Source: Microbispora bryophytorum | GTDB lineage: Bacteria > Actinomycetota > Actinomycetes > Streptosporangiales > Streptosporangiaceae | Direction: 5' to 3' | NCBI RefSeq assembly: GCF_006874465.1 | Contig: NZ_VIRL01000029.1 | Coordinates: forward strand, 1-64,000 | DNA length: 64,000 nt | The notes under the pieces: model-generated | Seen by the model: only the letters and a program-made list of their open reading frames with translations | Told to the model about the DNA's origin: nothing | Databases searched by the model: none | Translations under genes and position numbers: made by a program | Shown here: piece after piece, positions 29,056-37,413 of the stretch | How the letters are laid out: each line of letters starts with the position of its first letter | Numbering within the stretch: the stretch's first letter is position 1

Positions 29056-29370
29056 TCAGGCGGCCGGTGCGGGAAAGCGCAGCGCGGGCCGTGGCCAGTA
29101 ACGCAGCACGACCCTGCCGACGACGTCCTCCTCGGGCACGGCGCCGAAGTCCCAGCTGTCGCGTCGCCCGGGGGCCGACTGGTTGTCGCTCTCCAACCAC
29201 CAGCCGTCGCCGGTGAGCCGGAAGGCCCGCTTGACGATCAGCCCGTGCGGCCGCCTGGCGACCACCACGTCGCCCGGGCGGACGGGGACGCCGAGCCGTA
29301 CCAGCAGTAGGTCTCCCGGCCGCAACACGGGCAGCATCGAGTCGCCGGAGACACACACGGCGGTGAGCAC
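29056..29370 (-). CDS. sodX: Nickel-type superoxide dismutase maturation protease
   Basis: The protein has 104 residues and belongs to the S24/S26 (signal-peptidase-like) family. The Ser-Lys dyad is Ser11 in VSGDSMLPVLRPGD and Lys47 in LIVKRAF, and the box DNQSAPGRRDSW matches the signal-peptidase motif E region. It lacks a membrane anchor, as expected for SodX. GTG 29370 is preceded by GGAGGGGGAT; the longer frame to 29925 is antisense shadow. It is divergent from sodN by 84 bp. It removes the SodN N-terminal leader so that nickel can bind at the new His1. Confidence 0.92.
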   Translation of the reverse strand: MLTAVCVSGDSMLPVLRPGDLLLVRLGVPVRPGDVVVARRPHGLIVKRAFRLTGDGWWLESDNQSAPGRRDSWDFGAVPEEDVVGRVVLRYWPRPALRFPAPAA

Positions 29371-29454
29371 ATCCCCCTCCGCACAGTGATTTCGAGACGA
29401 GTAAGGTCGGTCGTGGAACAGTGCTGTCACCAGCATTCCTAAGGAAGGATTCCG

Positions 29455-29856
29455 ATGCTCGCACGACTGCTGCGTCCCCGGCACGAGGTGTCCGCCCACT
29501 GCGACCTGCCGTGCGGGGTCTACGACCCGGCGCAGGCCCGCATCGAAGCCGAGTCGGTGAAGGCGATCATCAAGAAGTACGCCGACAACGACGACCCGGT
29601 CTTCAGGACCCGCGCGCTGATCATCAAGGAACAGCGGGCCGAGCTGGTCAAGCACCACCTGTGGGTGCTGTGGACCGACTACTTCAAGCCCCCGCACCTG
29701 GAGCAGTACCCGCAGCTCCACCAGCTCTTCTGGGACGCCACGAAGCTCGCCGGCGCCGCCGGTGCCAAGGGCACCGTCGACCCCGGACTGGCCGACGACC
29801 TCCTCGCGAAGATCGACGAGATCGCGAAGATCTTCTGGGAGACCAAGGCCGCCTGA
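29455..29856 (+). CDS. sodN: Nickel-containing superoxide dismutase
   Basis: The protein has 133 residues. A 14-residue leader (MLARLLRPRHEVSA) precedes the nickel hook HCDLPCGVYDP; after cleavage His1, Cys2 and Cys6 bind nickel. The remainder is the four-helix bundle typical of NiSOD hexamers. ATG 29455 has AAGGAAGG upstream. The partner protease gene is divergent. In Streptomyces this pair responds to nickel through Nur; I did not find a convincing Nur box in the 84-bp gap. Confidence 0.97.
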   Translation: MLARLLRPRHEVSAHCDLPCGVYDPAQARIEAESVKAIIKKYADNDDPVFRTRALIIKEQRAELVKHHLWVLWTDYFKPPHLEQYPQLHQLFWDATKLAGAAGAKGTVDPGLADDLLAKIDEIAKIFWETKAA

Positions 29857-29869
29857 GCCCCGGATCTCG

Positions 29870-29902
29870 GGCCCCGCACGGCCTCCACGGTCGCGCGGGG
29901 CC
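29870..29902 (+). terminator. Terminator after sodN
   Basis: The stem GGCCCCGC (29870-29877) / GCGGGGCC (29895-29902) has a 17-nt loop and starts 14 bp after the sodN stop. Confidence 0.65.
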
Positions 29903-30068
29903 AGATCATCCCAAGACCTATACAAACTCCATAGTCGGTAGTACGGAATTTACGTGCAGTTACCTCCAAGGAACGCCACAATCAGCGCGTCCAGCCGGGG
30001 CAGCACCGCGCGAGTGGCGGTAAGTTGCAGTCAGCGGCACTCAGCCGGCTGAAAGGGCGAGGAGGAAC

Positions 30069-30494
30069 GTGACCGAGGAAACCGAGACGCCTGCGGTGGA
30101 TCTTGCCGGGATTCGCGATGCTGTGAGTGTCCGGCTGCCCGCCGTGAGCGCCTATTTGTCCGTGCTGCGCACGGCAACCGCCGGGCTCGCCGCACGGCTC
30201 GACTTCACCCTCGACCAGATCGAGGACCTGCGCATCGCCGTCGACGAGGCGTGCGCCATGTTGCTGCGGCACGCCGTGCCCGGAACTGACCTCCTCGCGG
30301 AGTTCGAACTCACGGGCCAGGAGATGACCGTTCGTGTCGAGGTCAACACGCTCGGCGTCACCTCACCTAACCGGGAGGACTTCGCCTGGATGGTGCTGAC
30401 CGCGCTGGCCGACGACGTGGACGCCATCTCCGATCACGCCGACCACCTGGCGATCGTGCTGCGTAAGCGCCGAAGCACGGCGAGGCCGTCGTGA
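30069..30494 (+). CDS. RsbW-type anti-sigma factor (GHKL ATPase)
   Basis: The protein has 141 residues with a HATPase_c_2 domain. The N box DQIEDLRIAVDEACAMLLRHA is clear; the glycine-rich G boxes are weak, as in many RsbW/UsfX relatives. Such proteins bind an alternative sigma factor and phosphorylate an anti-anti-sigma partner. No anti-anti-sigma gene is adjacent. The start is GTG 30069. The stop overlaps the start of the sigma factor gene, so the two are coupled and almost certainly partners. Confidence 0.88.
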   Translation: MTEETETPAVDLAGIRDAVSVRLPAVSAYLSVLRTATAGLAARLDFTLDQIEDLRIAVDEACAMLLRHAVPGTDLLAEFELTGQEMTVRVEVNTLGVTSPNREDFAWMVLTALADDVDAISDHADHLAIVLRKRRSTARPS

Positions 30495-31294
30495 TGACGG
30501 AAAGGACGAGTGCGATGACCTCCGGCGACTCGGCGGTGCCGGACCGCGTACGCGCGCGCACACTCTTCGCCGAGCTGTCGGAGCTCCCGCCGGACGACCC
30601 GAGGCGCCAGCGCATCCGCGACGAGCTGGTCGAGCTGCACCTGCCACTGGTGGAGTACCTGGCCCGCCGCTTCCGCAACCGGGGCGAATGGCTCGACGAC
30701 CTCACGCAGGTCGCCACGATCGGGCTGATCAAGTCGATCGACCGTTTCGACCTCGGACGCGGCGTGGAGTTCTCCACGTACGCCACCCCGACCATCGTCG
30801 GCGAGATCAAGCGGCACTTCCGCGACAAGGGCTGGGCGGTCCGCGTGCCGCGCCGGCTGCAGGAGCTGAAGCTCTCGCTCACCAAGGCGATAAGCGAGCT
30901 GTCGCAGCGGGAGAGCCGGGCGCCCACGGTCGCCGAGCTCGCCCTCCACCTGGGCATGAGCGAGGAGGAGGTCCTGGAGGGCCTGGAGTCGGCCAACGCC
31001 TACTCCACCGTGTCGCTCGACGCGCCGGACTCCGGCGACGACGACGCTCCCGCCGTTTCCGACTCACTCGGCATCGTGGACGAGTCGCTGGAGGGCGTGG
31101 AGTATCGCGAGTCGCTCAAGCCGCTGCTCGAGCGCCTGCCTCCGCGTGAGAAGCGAATCCTGCTGCTGCGTTTCTTCGGCAACATGACGCAGTCGCAGAT
31201 CGCCACCGAGCTGGGAATCTCGCAGATGCACGTGTCCCGGCTGCTCGCCCGGACCCTGGCCCAGCTCCGCGAGGGCCTCACCGCCGAGGACTGA
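30491..31294 (+). CDS. SigF/SigB-family RNA polymerase sigma factor
   Basis: The protein has 267 residues. Region 2 (YLARRFRNRGEWLDDLTQVATIGLIKSIDRFDLGRG, then FSTYATPTIVGEIKRHFRD), region 3 and region 4 (LPPREKRILLLRFFGNMTQSQIATELGISQMHVSRLL) are complete. This is the group 3 (SigF/SigB) type that serves general stress and spore development in actinomycetes. It starts at GTG 30491 or ATG 30494, both overlapping the anti-sigma stop. I did not find a SigB-type promoter (GTTT-N14-16-GGGTAT) upstream of the pair. Confidence 0.92.
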   Translation: MMTERTSAMTSGDSAVPDRVRARTLFAELSELPPDDPRRQRIRDELVELHLPLVEYLARRFRNRGEWLDDLTQVATIGLIKSIDRFDLGRGVEFSTYATPTIVGEIKRHFRDKGWAVRVPRRLQELKLSLTKAISELSQRESRAPTVAELALHLGMSEEEVLEGLESANAYSTVSLDAPDSGDDDAPAVSDSLGIVDESLEGVEYRESLKPLLERLPPREKRILLLRFFGNMTQSQIATELGISQMHVSRLLARTLAQLREGLTAED

Positions 31295-31401
31295 TCGTCC
31301 GGCACGGACGGCACACGCCGATCTGTGACGGACGACCGCGACGCCGCGCTCCCCCCGGCGGCGCCCGGCCGGCGGCCGGTGAGCGCTCCGGCGCCTTCTG
31401 C

Positions 31402-31812
31402 TCAGCGCGCGCCGTCCTCGCCCATGAGGGCGCGGGTGGAGGCCGGCGCGAGCAGCACGACCAGGGCGACCGCCGCCGCGGCGATGAGCGGGATGCCGAA
31501 CGCGTACTGCGCGGACTGGATGAGGCTGATCGCCACCGGAAGCGCGAATATCTGCGTCACCACGGCCGGGCCCCGGCTCCAGCGCAGCACCTGCCACACG
31601 CCCCAGGCCACCCAGAGCAGCAGGGCGCCGCCGAGCACGCCGAACCCGGCCACCGCGATGCTGGTGACCAAGTCGGTCGGTTGGCCGATCACGGTCTCGA
31701 CGCCGACATAACCGCCCAAGACGAGGGCGAGCAGGCCCTCCGCGGCCAGGACGGCGGCGGCCGCGGTCAGTGTGCCGGGGCGGCCGACGGAACTGCTGAT
31801 CACATCGCCCAA
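31402..31812 (-). CDS. Four-helix integral membrane protein
   Basis: The protein has 136 residues and is almost wholly hydrophobic, with four predicted transmembrane helices (about 16-38, 50-75, 82-105 and 106-126). A conserved-looking Trp-rich stretch LLWVAWGVWQVLRWSRGPA joins helices 2 and 3. ATG 31812 or GTG 31800 could start it. It converges with the sigma factor gene and diverges from a lipid kinase gene. No function can be assigned. Confidence 0.72.
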   Translation of the reverse strand: MGDVISSSVGRPGTLTAAAAVLAAEGLLALVLGGYVGVETVIGQPTDLVTSIAVAGFGVLGGALLLWVAWGVWQVLRWSRGPAVVTQIFALPVAISLIQSAQYAFGIPLIAAAAVALVVLLAPASTRALMGEDGAR

Positions 31813-31890
31813 CCCTACCCGCAGACATATGCGCCTCTCCGAGGAGGCGTCACCCGGCGCGAGCGGTAAACCGTTCGTTAACCTTCAGGC

Positions 31891-32883
31891 ATGCGGGCAC
31901 TCCTCCTCGTCAATCCCAAGGCGACCTCGACGCACCGGCGTACCCGGGACGTGCTGATCCGGGCGCTGGGCGCCGCCGTCGACCTGTCGGTCGAGGAGAC
32001 CGCCTACCGCGGACACGCGACCGCGCTCGCGGCGACCGCGCACGCCAAGGGCTTCGACGCGGTCGCGGTCCTCGGCGGGGACGGCACGATCAACGAGACC
32101 GTCAACGGCCTGCTGGACGCCCGGCCCGCCGGAGGCGCGAGCGAGCGGCCCGCGCTCATCGTGATCCCCGGGGGCAGCGCCAACGTCTTCGCCCGCGCCC
32201 TCGGACTGCCCAACAACCCGGTCGAGGCGACCGGCGCCGTCCTGGAGGCGCTACGCGAAGGACGCCGCCGGACCATCGGTTTGGGACAGGCGATTTGGCA
32301 CGACGAGGTTTCGGGCCCGGACCCGGGGGCAGATGCGCCACCAGACCAGCAAAGGTCCAGATATTTCACATTTTGCGCTGGGCTGGGATACGACGCCGAG
32401 GTCATCCGGGCCGTGGAGGGCCTGCGGAGCGCGGGACATCGCGCGCTGCCCGCTCTCTACGTGAACACGACGGTCCGCCACTTCTTCGTGACGGACCGCC
32501 GGCGGCCGGCACTCCGGCTGACGCGTCCCGGCCGGCCGACAGAGGATGGGATCTTCATGGCGATCGTGTCAAACACGTCGCCGTGGACGTACGCCGGGAC
32601 ACGTCCGATCAACCCGACGCCGTGGGCCGGGTTCGAGACGGGGCTCGACATGCTGGGACTTCGGAAGATGAGCCTGCCGGTGGTGCTCTCGTTCGTCCGG
32701 CAGATCACCGGCGAACACCGGGGATTGCCACGCGGTAAACACCTTGTTCAGATCCATGACGAGGCCGCTTTCACCCTCCACGCCTCCCGCCCGGTCGCCT
32801 TCCAACTCGACGGCGACTACCTGGGAGAACACGAGTGGGTGATCTTCCGTGCTATCCCGGACGCGTTACAAGTGTTCGTCTAG
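31891..32883 (+). CDS. Diacylglycerol/sphingosine kinase-like lipid kinase
   Basis: The protein has 330 residues. It has the DAGK catalytic fold with the nucleotide loop AVLGGDGTINETVNGLL and a second GGSANVFARALGLP loop, followed by the beta-rich C-terminal domain, as in YegS/DgkB. It phosphorylates a lipid alcohol such as diacylglycerol, returning it to phospholipid or glycolipid synthesis. The start is ATG 31891. Single gene. Confidence 0.88.
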   Translation: MRALLLVNPKATSTHRRTRDVLIRALGAAVDLSVEETAYRGHATALAATAHAKGFDAVAVLGGDGTINETVNGLLDARPAGGASERPALIVIPGGSANVFARALGLPNNPVEATGAVLEALREGRRRTIGLGQAIWHDEVSGPDPGADAPPDQQRSRYFTFCAGLGYDAEVIRAVEGLRSAGHRALPALYVNTTVRHFFVTDRRRPALRLTRPGRPTEDGIFMAIVSNTSPWTYAGTRPINPTPWAGFETGLDMLGLRKMSLPVVLSFVRQITGEHRGLPRGKHLVQIHDEAAFTLHASRPVAFQLDGDYLGEHEWVIFRAIPDALQVFV

Positions 32884-33170
32884 CGTGTCACATGTAGTCA
32901 TAGTGTGACGCATCCGACAGCCACGGCGGGCAAAACCTTGTTCCAAACCTCTTGTGTGGTGTTGGAACGGCTGAAAAGCTGAACGCGACGTCGGAACGTA
33001 GGACCTTTACGGAGACCACCGCTTCCGTAAGGAGCCCCCGGCGATCGCGCGGACGAGCCCGACCCCCCACCCAGGATTCGGGTGATTGTTCGCATCAGCT
33101 AGTGAAAGAGTTCACAAAGTTGACGGCCAGAGGAGCCGCGGAGGCTCCTCTTGACGAAGGAGTGGAACGC
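32884..33170 (+). promoter_or_regulatory. Structured leader/promoter region of whiB1
   Basis: This 287-bp gap holds four inverted repeats in series: GTCACA/TGTGAC (32887-32909), GTTCCAA/TTGGAAC (32940-32968), TTACGGA/TCCGTAA (33007-33030) and AGAGGAGCC/GGCTCCTCT (33129-33151). The last is a perfect 9-bp hairpin 19 bp before the start codon. The ribosome site GAAGGAG (33156-33162) lies outside it. In M. tuberculosis the whiB1 promoter is controlled by the CRP protein Rv3676; the first repeat is CRP-like only in part. Confidence 0.5.
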
Positions 33171-33425
33171 ATGGACTGGCGCCACCGCGCTGCCTGCCGT
33201 GACGTGGACCCCGAACTGTTCTTCCCGATCGGGAACACTGGTCCGGCGCTCATGCAGATCGAAGAGGCCAAGCAGGTATGCCGGCGATGCACGGTCGTCG
33301 AGTCCTGTCTCAAGTGGGCCCTCGAGTCGGGCCAGGATGCCGGAGTCTGGGGCGGGCTCAGCGAAGACGAGCGTCGCGCCCTCAAGCGCCGTACGGCTCG
33401 CGCCCGCGCCCGCGCCGCCGTCTGA
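33171..33425 (+). CDS. whiB1: WhiB1-type transcriptional regulator (Wbl protein, [4Fe-4S])
   Basis: The protein has 84 residues, starting MDWRHRAACR. Its four cluster-binding cysteines are 9, 37, 40 and 46, followed by the GVWGGLSEDERR turn and a basic ALKRRTARARARA tail for DNA contact. The sequence matches WhiB1/WblE closely. WhiB1 binds the housekeeping sigma factor and its cluster reacts with nitric oxide. I used ATG 33171 (GAAGGAG upstream), not the longer open frame. Convergent with pdtaS, as in mycobacteria. Confidence 0.95.
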   Translation: MDWRHRAACRDVDPELFFPIGNTGPALMQIEEAKQVCRRCTVVESCLKWALESGQDAGVWGGLSEDERRALKRRTARARARAAV

Positions 33426-33581
33426 CTCCCCCGCCGCCCGCGAACGCCTTCGGTGGGTGCCTGTGACGGCATTCACCGAATCGTGGGCCATCGGAGCCCG
33501 GCCGGGACGGCCGCACAACCTCCCGCCCATAGGGCCGTCTGTCCACGAACGCATCGCGTCCACTATGGCATCCCCCACACT

Positions 33582-33600
33582 GGTCCCGCACAGCGGGACC
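33582..33600. terminator. Hairpin between whiB1 and pdtaS
   Basis: A perfect 8-bp stem GGTCCCGC/GCGGGACC with a 3-nt loop lies in the convergent gap (33426-33670). The rest of the gap shows an inverted TTCGGTG/CACCGAA pair near 33449-33480 and no gene. Confidence 0.55.
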
Positions 33601-33670
33601 CCCTGTGGGGCCTCCCGCGATGCCTGCGGGGTTCGCGCTCCCGACGGGAGACCGAGGCCCCGGCGGGAGA

Positions 33671-35185
33671 TCAGCCCGACTGCATCGGGATGCTGAGGCT
33701 GACCTCGGTGCCCCCGCTGTCCCTCCCGGCCACACCCAGGCGGCCCGACAGTTCGCCGACGACCAGCGTACGGACGATCTGAAGACCGAGGCTTCCCGTG
33801 ACTTCCAGGTCGAAGTCCTCGGGCAGGCCCTTGCCGTCGTCGGCCACCGTGAACTCCAGCCGGTCGGCGTCCCGGGACACGAAGATCTGGACGTTCCCCG
33901 AGGAGTGGGCGAACCCGTGCTCGACGGCGTTCTGCAGCAACTCGGTCAGCACCATGGCGATGGGCGTCGCGACCGCGGCGGGCAGCACGCCGAAGCTGCC
34001 GAGCCGCTTGATCGCCACCTGCGCGACCGCCACCTCCGCCGTCATCGCGATGACCCGGTCGGCGATGTCGTCGAACTCGACCATCTCCTCCGGCATCTGG
34101 GCGAGGATCTCGTGGACGATCGCGATCGAGCCGACCCGCCGTACGGCCTCGTTCAGCGCCTCCTGGCCCTCAGGGTTGTTCAGCCGGCGCGCCTGGAGCC
34201 GCAGCAGTGCGGCCACCGTCTGCAGGTTGTTCTTGACCCGGTGGTGGATCTCGCGGATCGTCGCGTCCTTGGTGAGCAGTTCCCGCTCGCGCCGCCGCAG
34301 CTCGGTCACGTCGCGGATCAGCACCAGCGCACCGATGCGGCCGCCACCGACGATCAGCGGGATCGCCCGTAGCTGCACGACCGTGCCGCCGTTCTCCACC
34401 TCGGTCTCCCGGGGTTCACGCCCGCTCGCGACGATCATCAGATCCTCGTTGATCGGCTCGTCCGAGTAGCACAGGGTGGCGGTCGTCTTCCCGAGGTCCG
34501 CGCCCACGAGGTCGGCGTGCAGACCGAGCCTGCGGTAGGCCGACAGCGCGTTGGGCGAGGCGTAGGTGACCCGGCCGGCCTTGTCCAGGCGGAGCAGGCC
34601 GTCGCCCACCCGGGGCGATCTGACCAGGATCGGCTCCTCCTCCGCGAAGGGGAACCTGCCCTCGGCCACCATCTGCGCCAGGTCGGACGCGCTCTGCAGG
34701 TAGGTCAGCTCCAGGCGGGACGGAGTGCGCGCCGACGACAGGTTGGTCGAGCGCTGGATGATCCCGATGATCGAGCCCTCCCGGCCCCGCCGCACCGGAA
34801 TCGTCTCCTCGCGCACCGGAACGCCGCTGGACCAGTCGGGGTCGCCCTCCCGGCAGATGCGGTGCTCGGCCCAGGCCACGTCGATCAGCGGCCGCTCCCC
34901 GGTGGCGATGGACATGCCCACGACGTCGTCGTGGTAGACGGTGGGGCCGGTCGTGGGCCGCATCTGGGCCACCGCCACCCACCTCGTGCCGCCCTGGCCG
35001 GGAACCCACAGTATGAGGTCGGCGAACGACAGATCCGCGAGCAGCTGCCAGTCCGAGACCAGCGAGTGGATCCAGTCGACGTCGGCGGAGTCGAGTGCGG
35101 TGTGGCGCGACACCAGGTCGCTGAGAGTCGGCACGAGTGCATGATGCGCCGCCGTCCGGGTCGAAAGCGAATCGACCACCGTCAC
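33671..35185 (-). CDS. pdtaS: PdtaS-type cytosolic sensor histidine kinase
   Basis: The protein has 504 residues: an N-terminal GAF-like domain (about 30-170), a PAS-like domain (about 185-300), a HisKA_2 dimerisation/phosphoacceptor helix with REIHHRVKNNLQTVAALLRL (His near residue 316), and a HATPase domain (ELLQNAVEHG, DDGKGLPEDFD). No membrane helix. PdtaS signals to the RNA-binding antiterminator PdtaR, which is not in the window. The start is GTG 35185. The whiB1 neighbour reproduces the Rv3219-Rv3220c order. Its start lies only 17 bp from the divergent bioF start. Confidence 0.93.
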   Translation of the reverse strand: MTVVDSLSTRTAAHHALVPTLSDLVSRHTALDSADVDWIHSLVSDWQLLADLSFADLILWVPGQGGTRWVAVAQMRPTTGPTVYHDDVVGMSIATGERPLIDVAWAEHRICREGDPDWSSGVPVREETIPVRRGREGSIIGIIQRSTNLSSARTPSRLELTYLQSASDLAQMVAEGRFPFAEEEPILVRSPRVGDGLLRLDKAGRVTYASPNALSAYRRLGLHADLVGADLGKTTATLCYSDEPINEDLMIVASGREPRETEVENGGTVVQLRAIPLIVGGGRIGALVLIRDVTELRRRERELLTKDATIREIHHRVKNNLQTVAALLRLQARRLNNPEGQEALNEAVRRVGSIAIVHEILAQMPEEMVEFDDIADRVIAMTAEVAVAQVAIKRLGSFGVLPAAVATPIAMVLTELLQNAVEHGFAHSSGNVQIFVSRDADRLEFTVADDGKGLPEDFDLEVTGSLGLQIVRTLVVGELSGRLGVAGRDSGGTEVSLSIPMQSG

Positions 35186-35202
35186 CTGGCAGGATGCACC
35201 TC

Positions 35203-36390
35203 ATGACAAGGCCGTTGGACAGACTGCGCGCGGCCGCCGCGGAGCGGGAGTCGGCGGGCCTGCGCCGCGCCCTCCGTCCGCGCACGCCCGACCACGACGG
35301 CCTGCTCGACCTGGCCTCCAACGACTACCTGGGACTCTCGCGGGACGAGCGGCTCGTCGAGGCGGCCGTACGGGCCGTCCGGGAGTGGGGGGCGGGCTCG
35401 ACGGGCTCGCGTCTGGTCACCGGCTCCACCCGGCTCCACGCCGAGCTGGAGGACCGGCTCGCGGCGTTCACCGGAGCGGCCGGGGCCCTGGTGTTCTCCT
35501 CGGGCTACCTCGCCAACCTCGCCGCGGTCGCCGCTCTCGGGCGGGGCGGCCTGATCGTCTCGGACGCGGGCAACCACGCCTCGATCGTGGACGCCTGCCG
35601 GCTGTCGCGGGCGCGGGTCGTGGTCACGCCGCACGGAGACGTGGAGGCGGTGGACGAGGCCCTCGCCGAGCGTGCCGAGGAGCACGCCCTCGTGGTCACC
35701 GACGCCGTCTTCTCCGTCGACGGCGACCTGGCGCCGCTGCGCGCCCTGCACGAGACGGCCGTACGGCACGGCGCGCTGCTGGTGGTGGACGAGGCGCACG
35801 CGCTCGGCGTGGTCGGCGACCACGGCAGGGGCGCGGTGCACGCGGCGGGTCTCGCCGGATATACGGACATTGTGAGAACCATCACGTTGTCGAAGTCCCT
35901 GGGCTCCCAGGGCGGCGCCGTCCTCGGAGCCCCCGAGGTGATCGGCACGCTCGTGGACACCGGCCGGTCGTTCATCTTCGACACCGGCCTCGCACCGGCC
36001 TGCGCCGGTGCCGCCCTGGCCGCTCTGGAGATCCTGGAAACCACCGCCGACCTGCCCGGACGTGCGCGGCTCAGAGCCGGTGAGCTGGCCGCGCTGGCTC
36101 GCGAGCTCGGCCTTCCGACGGCCGATCCGGCGGCCGCCGTGGTGCCGGTCGTGCTCGGCTCGCCCGGGCTCGCCCTGTCGGCGGGAGCCCTGTGTGCGGA
36201 ACTCGGGGTCCGCGTGGGATGCTTCCGGCCACCATCGGTGCCTCGGGGCCGGTCCTGTTTGCGGTTGACCGCGAGGGCGGATTTGGGGTCCGATGATCTC
36301 GCGGTGGTCCGGGGTGCGCTCACCGCTGTGGCCGAGTTGACGATGTTGCCTGAGTTGGGCGATGTGGCCGAATTGAGGGTGGACAGGTGA
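35203..36390 (+). CDS. bioF: 8-amino-7-oxononanoate synthase
   Basis: The protein has 395 residues and is an alpha-oxoamine synthase of PLP fold type I. The PLP lysine is in [26 protein letters not shown] holds the Asp and His that contact the cofactor; NDYLGLS and STGSRLVTG mark the N-terminal part. It condenses pimeloyl-ACP or -CoA with alanine in biotin synthesis. ATG 35203 has AGGA 9 bp upstream; ATG 35194 is possible. The stop overlaps the GntR start by 4 bp (GTGA). bioA is not in the window. Confidence 0.93.
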   Translation: MTRPLDRLRAAAAERESAGLRRALRPRTPDHDGLLDLASNDYLGLSRDERLVEAAVRAVREWGAGSTGSRLVTGSTRLHAELEDRLAAFTGAAGALVFSSGYLANLAAVAALGRGGLIVSDAGNHASIVDACRLSRARVVVTPHGDVEAVDEALAERAEEHALVVTDAVFSVDGDLAPLRALHETAVRHGALLVVDEAHALGVVGDHGRGAVHAAGLAGYTDIVRTITLSKSLGSQGGAVLGAPEVIGTLVDTGRSFIFDTGLAPACAGAALAALEILETTADLPGRARLRAGELAALARELGLPTADPAAAVVPVVLGSPGLALSAGALCAELGVRVGCFRPPSVPRGRSCLRLTARADLGSDDLAVVRGALTAVAELTMLPELGDVAELRVDR

Positions 36391-37115
36391 CGGAGCACAG
36401 CGAGGACTCTCCCCGGGTTCCGAAGTACTACGACGTGAAGCGCAGTCTTCTGGAGCTCACCAAAAGCCTGCCCGCGGGCAGCGCGCTCCCGCCCGAGCGC
36501 ACCCTGGCGGTGCGCTTCGAGACCTCCCGGACGACGGTCCGGCAGGCGCTGTCGGAGCTCGTGGTCGAGGGAAGGCTGCTGCGCATCCAGGGCAAGGGCA
36601 CGTTCGTCGCCCAGCCCAAGGTCGCCCAGGTCCTCCAGCTCACCTCCTATACGGGCGACCTGCGCATGGTCGGCCTGGAGCCGGACACCAAGATCCTTGA
36701 CATCAGCTACATCACGGCCGACGAGGCGCTCGGGCGGCGGCTGGCCATCAACCCCGGCGGCCGGGTCCTGCGGATCCATCGCCTGCGCCTGGCCAACGGC
36801 GAGCCGATGTCCATCGACACCACGCACCTGTCCGCCCGCCGGTTCCCACGCCTGCGGCGCGAGATGGAGGTGCACTCCTCTCTGTACGAGACGCTGCACA
36901 ACGCCTACAACGTGCGGCTGACCGACGCCGAGGAGGTCATAGAGACCGTGCTCGCCACGCCGTACGACGCGCAGGTGCTGGGCGTGGACGTCGGCCTGCC
37001 CATGCTGCTGCTGACCCGGCACGCCTTCGACGCCGACGGCAACCCCGTCGAGTACGCCCAGTCGCTCTACCGCGGCGACCGCTACAAGTTCGTCACCCGC
37101 CTCCGCCGCCCCTGA
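36387..37115 (+). CDS. DasR-like GntR/HutC-family regulator with UTRA domain
   Basis: The protein has 242 residues: a GntR winged helix ([30 protein letters not shown], then GKGTFVA) and a UTRA ligand domain to the end. The stretch [16 protein letters not shown], the [23 protein letters not shown] block and the final [15 protein letters not shown] are nearly those of Streptomyces DasR, the GlcN6P-responsive master regulator of chitin/GlcNAc use. It is translationally coupled to bioF, an unexpected place for a DasR-type regulator. Whether it is the cell's main DasR or a paralogue cannot be told from this window. Confidence 0.88.
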   Translation: MTEHSEDSPRVPKYYDVKRSLLELTKSLPAGSALPPERTLAVRFETSRTTVRQALSELVVEGRLLRIQGKGTFVAQPKVAQVLQLTSYTGDLRMVGLEPDTKILDISYITADEALGRRLAINPGGRVLRIHRLRLANGEPMSIDTTHLSARRFPRLRREMEVHSSLYETLHNAYNVRLTDAEEVIETVLATPYDAQVLGVDVGLPMLLLTRHAFDADGNPVEYAQSLYRGDRYKFVTRLRRP

Positions 37116-37121
37116 CCCCCA

Positions 37122-37369
37122 CCCCCCGTGATCATGTAATTTGTCGCAGCACCCACATGTGACCTGCGAATTCACCATTTGTGATCTTGCAAAACAACGC
37201 TGGCCGCACGCCCGACCAGGCCATACACAGCTCGTGATCACGCAATTGCGTGATCACGAACGATGAACCGGCAGGCAGGCGGGATTTTCGGCCGATCTGT
37301 GCAAGATCACGAAAGGTGTCCGCACAGGCCAGCGGCACCACATGTAACAAATTACAAGATCACGGGGGG
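37122..37369. repeat. 248-bp nested inverted-repeat element (MITE-like or operator array)
   Basis: It lies between the DasR-like gene and bioD. The ends are 23-bp inverted repeats (37122-37144 and 37347-37369) that match at 22 of 23 positions. Inner inverted blocks (about 37160-37190 and 37301-37331) match at most positions and include TGTGATCTTGC/GCAAGATCAC. The centre is a perfect 26-bp palindrome (37233-37258). All pairs share one axis at 37245.5 without any length difference, although the spacers between them have diverged. GTGATC occurs in every block. No ORF or target duplication is evident. Confidence 0.8.
37233..37258. repeat. Perfect 26-bp palindrome at the centre of the element
   Basis: The half-sequence is CGTGATCACGCAA, followed by its exact reverse complement. 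Each half itself contains the smaller palindrome CGTGATCACG. It could act as a hairpin, a protein-binding site, or the core of a mobile element. Confidence 0.85.
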
Positions 37370-37413
37370 GTGTCGGGTGGTTCGGTGAGCGGGGGCGTTC
37401 TACTCTGCGGGGC

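Noticed and set aside
29371-29454. Nur (nickel regulator) box between sodX and sodN
   Set aside because: Looked for TTGCAA-like paired half-sites as in Streptomyces; none convincing in the 84-bp gap.
29857-30068. SigB/SigF-type promoter upstream of the anti-sigma/sigma pair
   Set aside because: No GTTT-N14-16-GGGTAT pattern could be found by eye, so autoregulation is not claimed.
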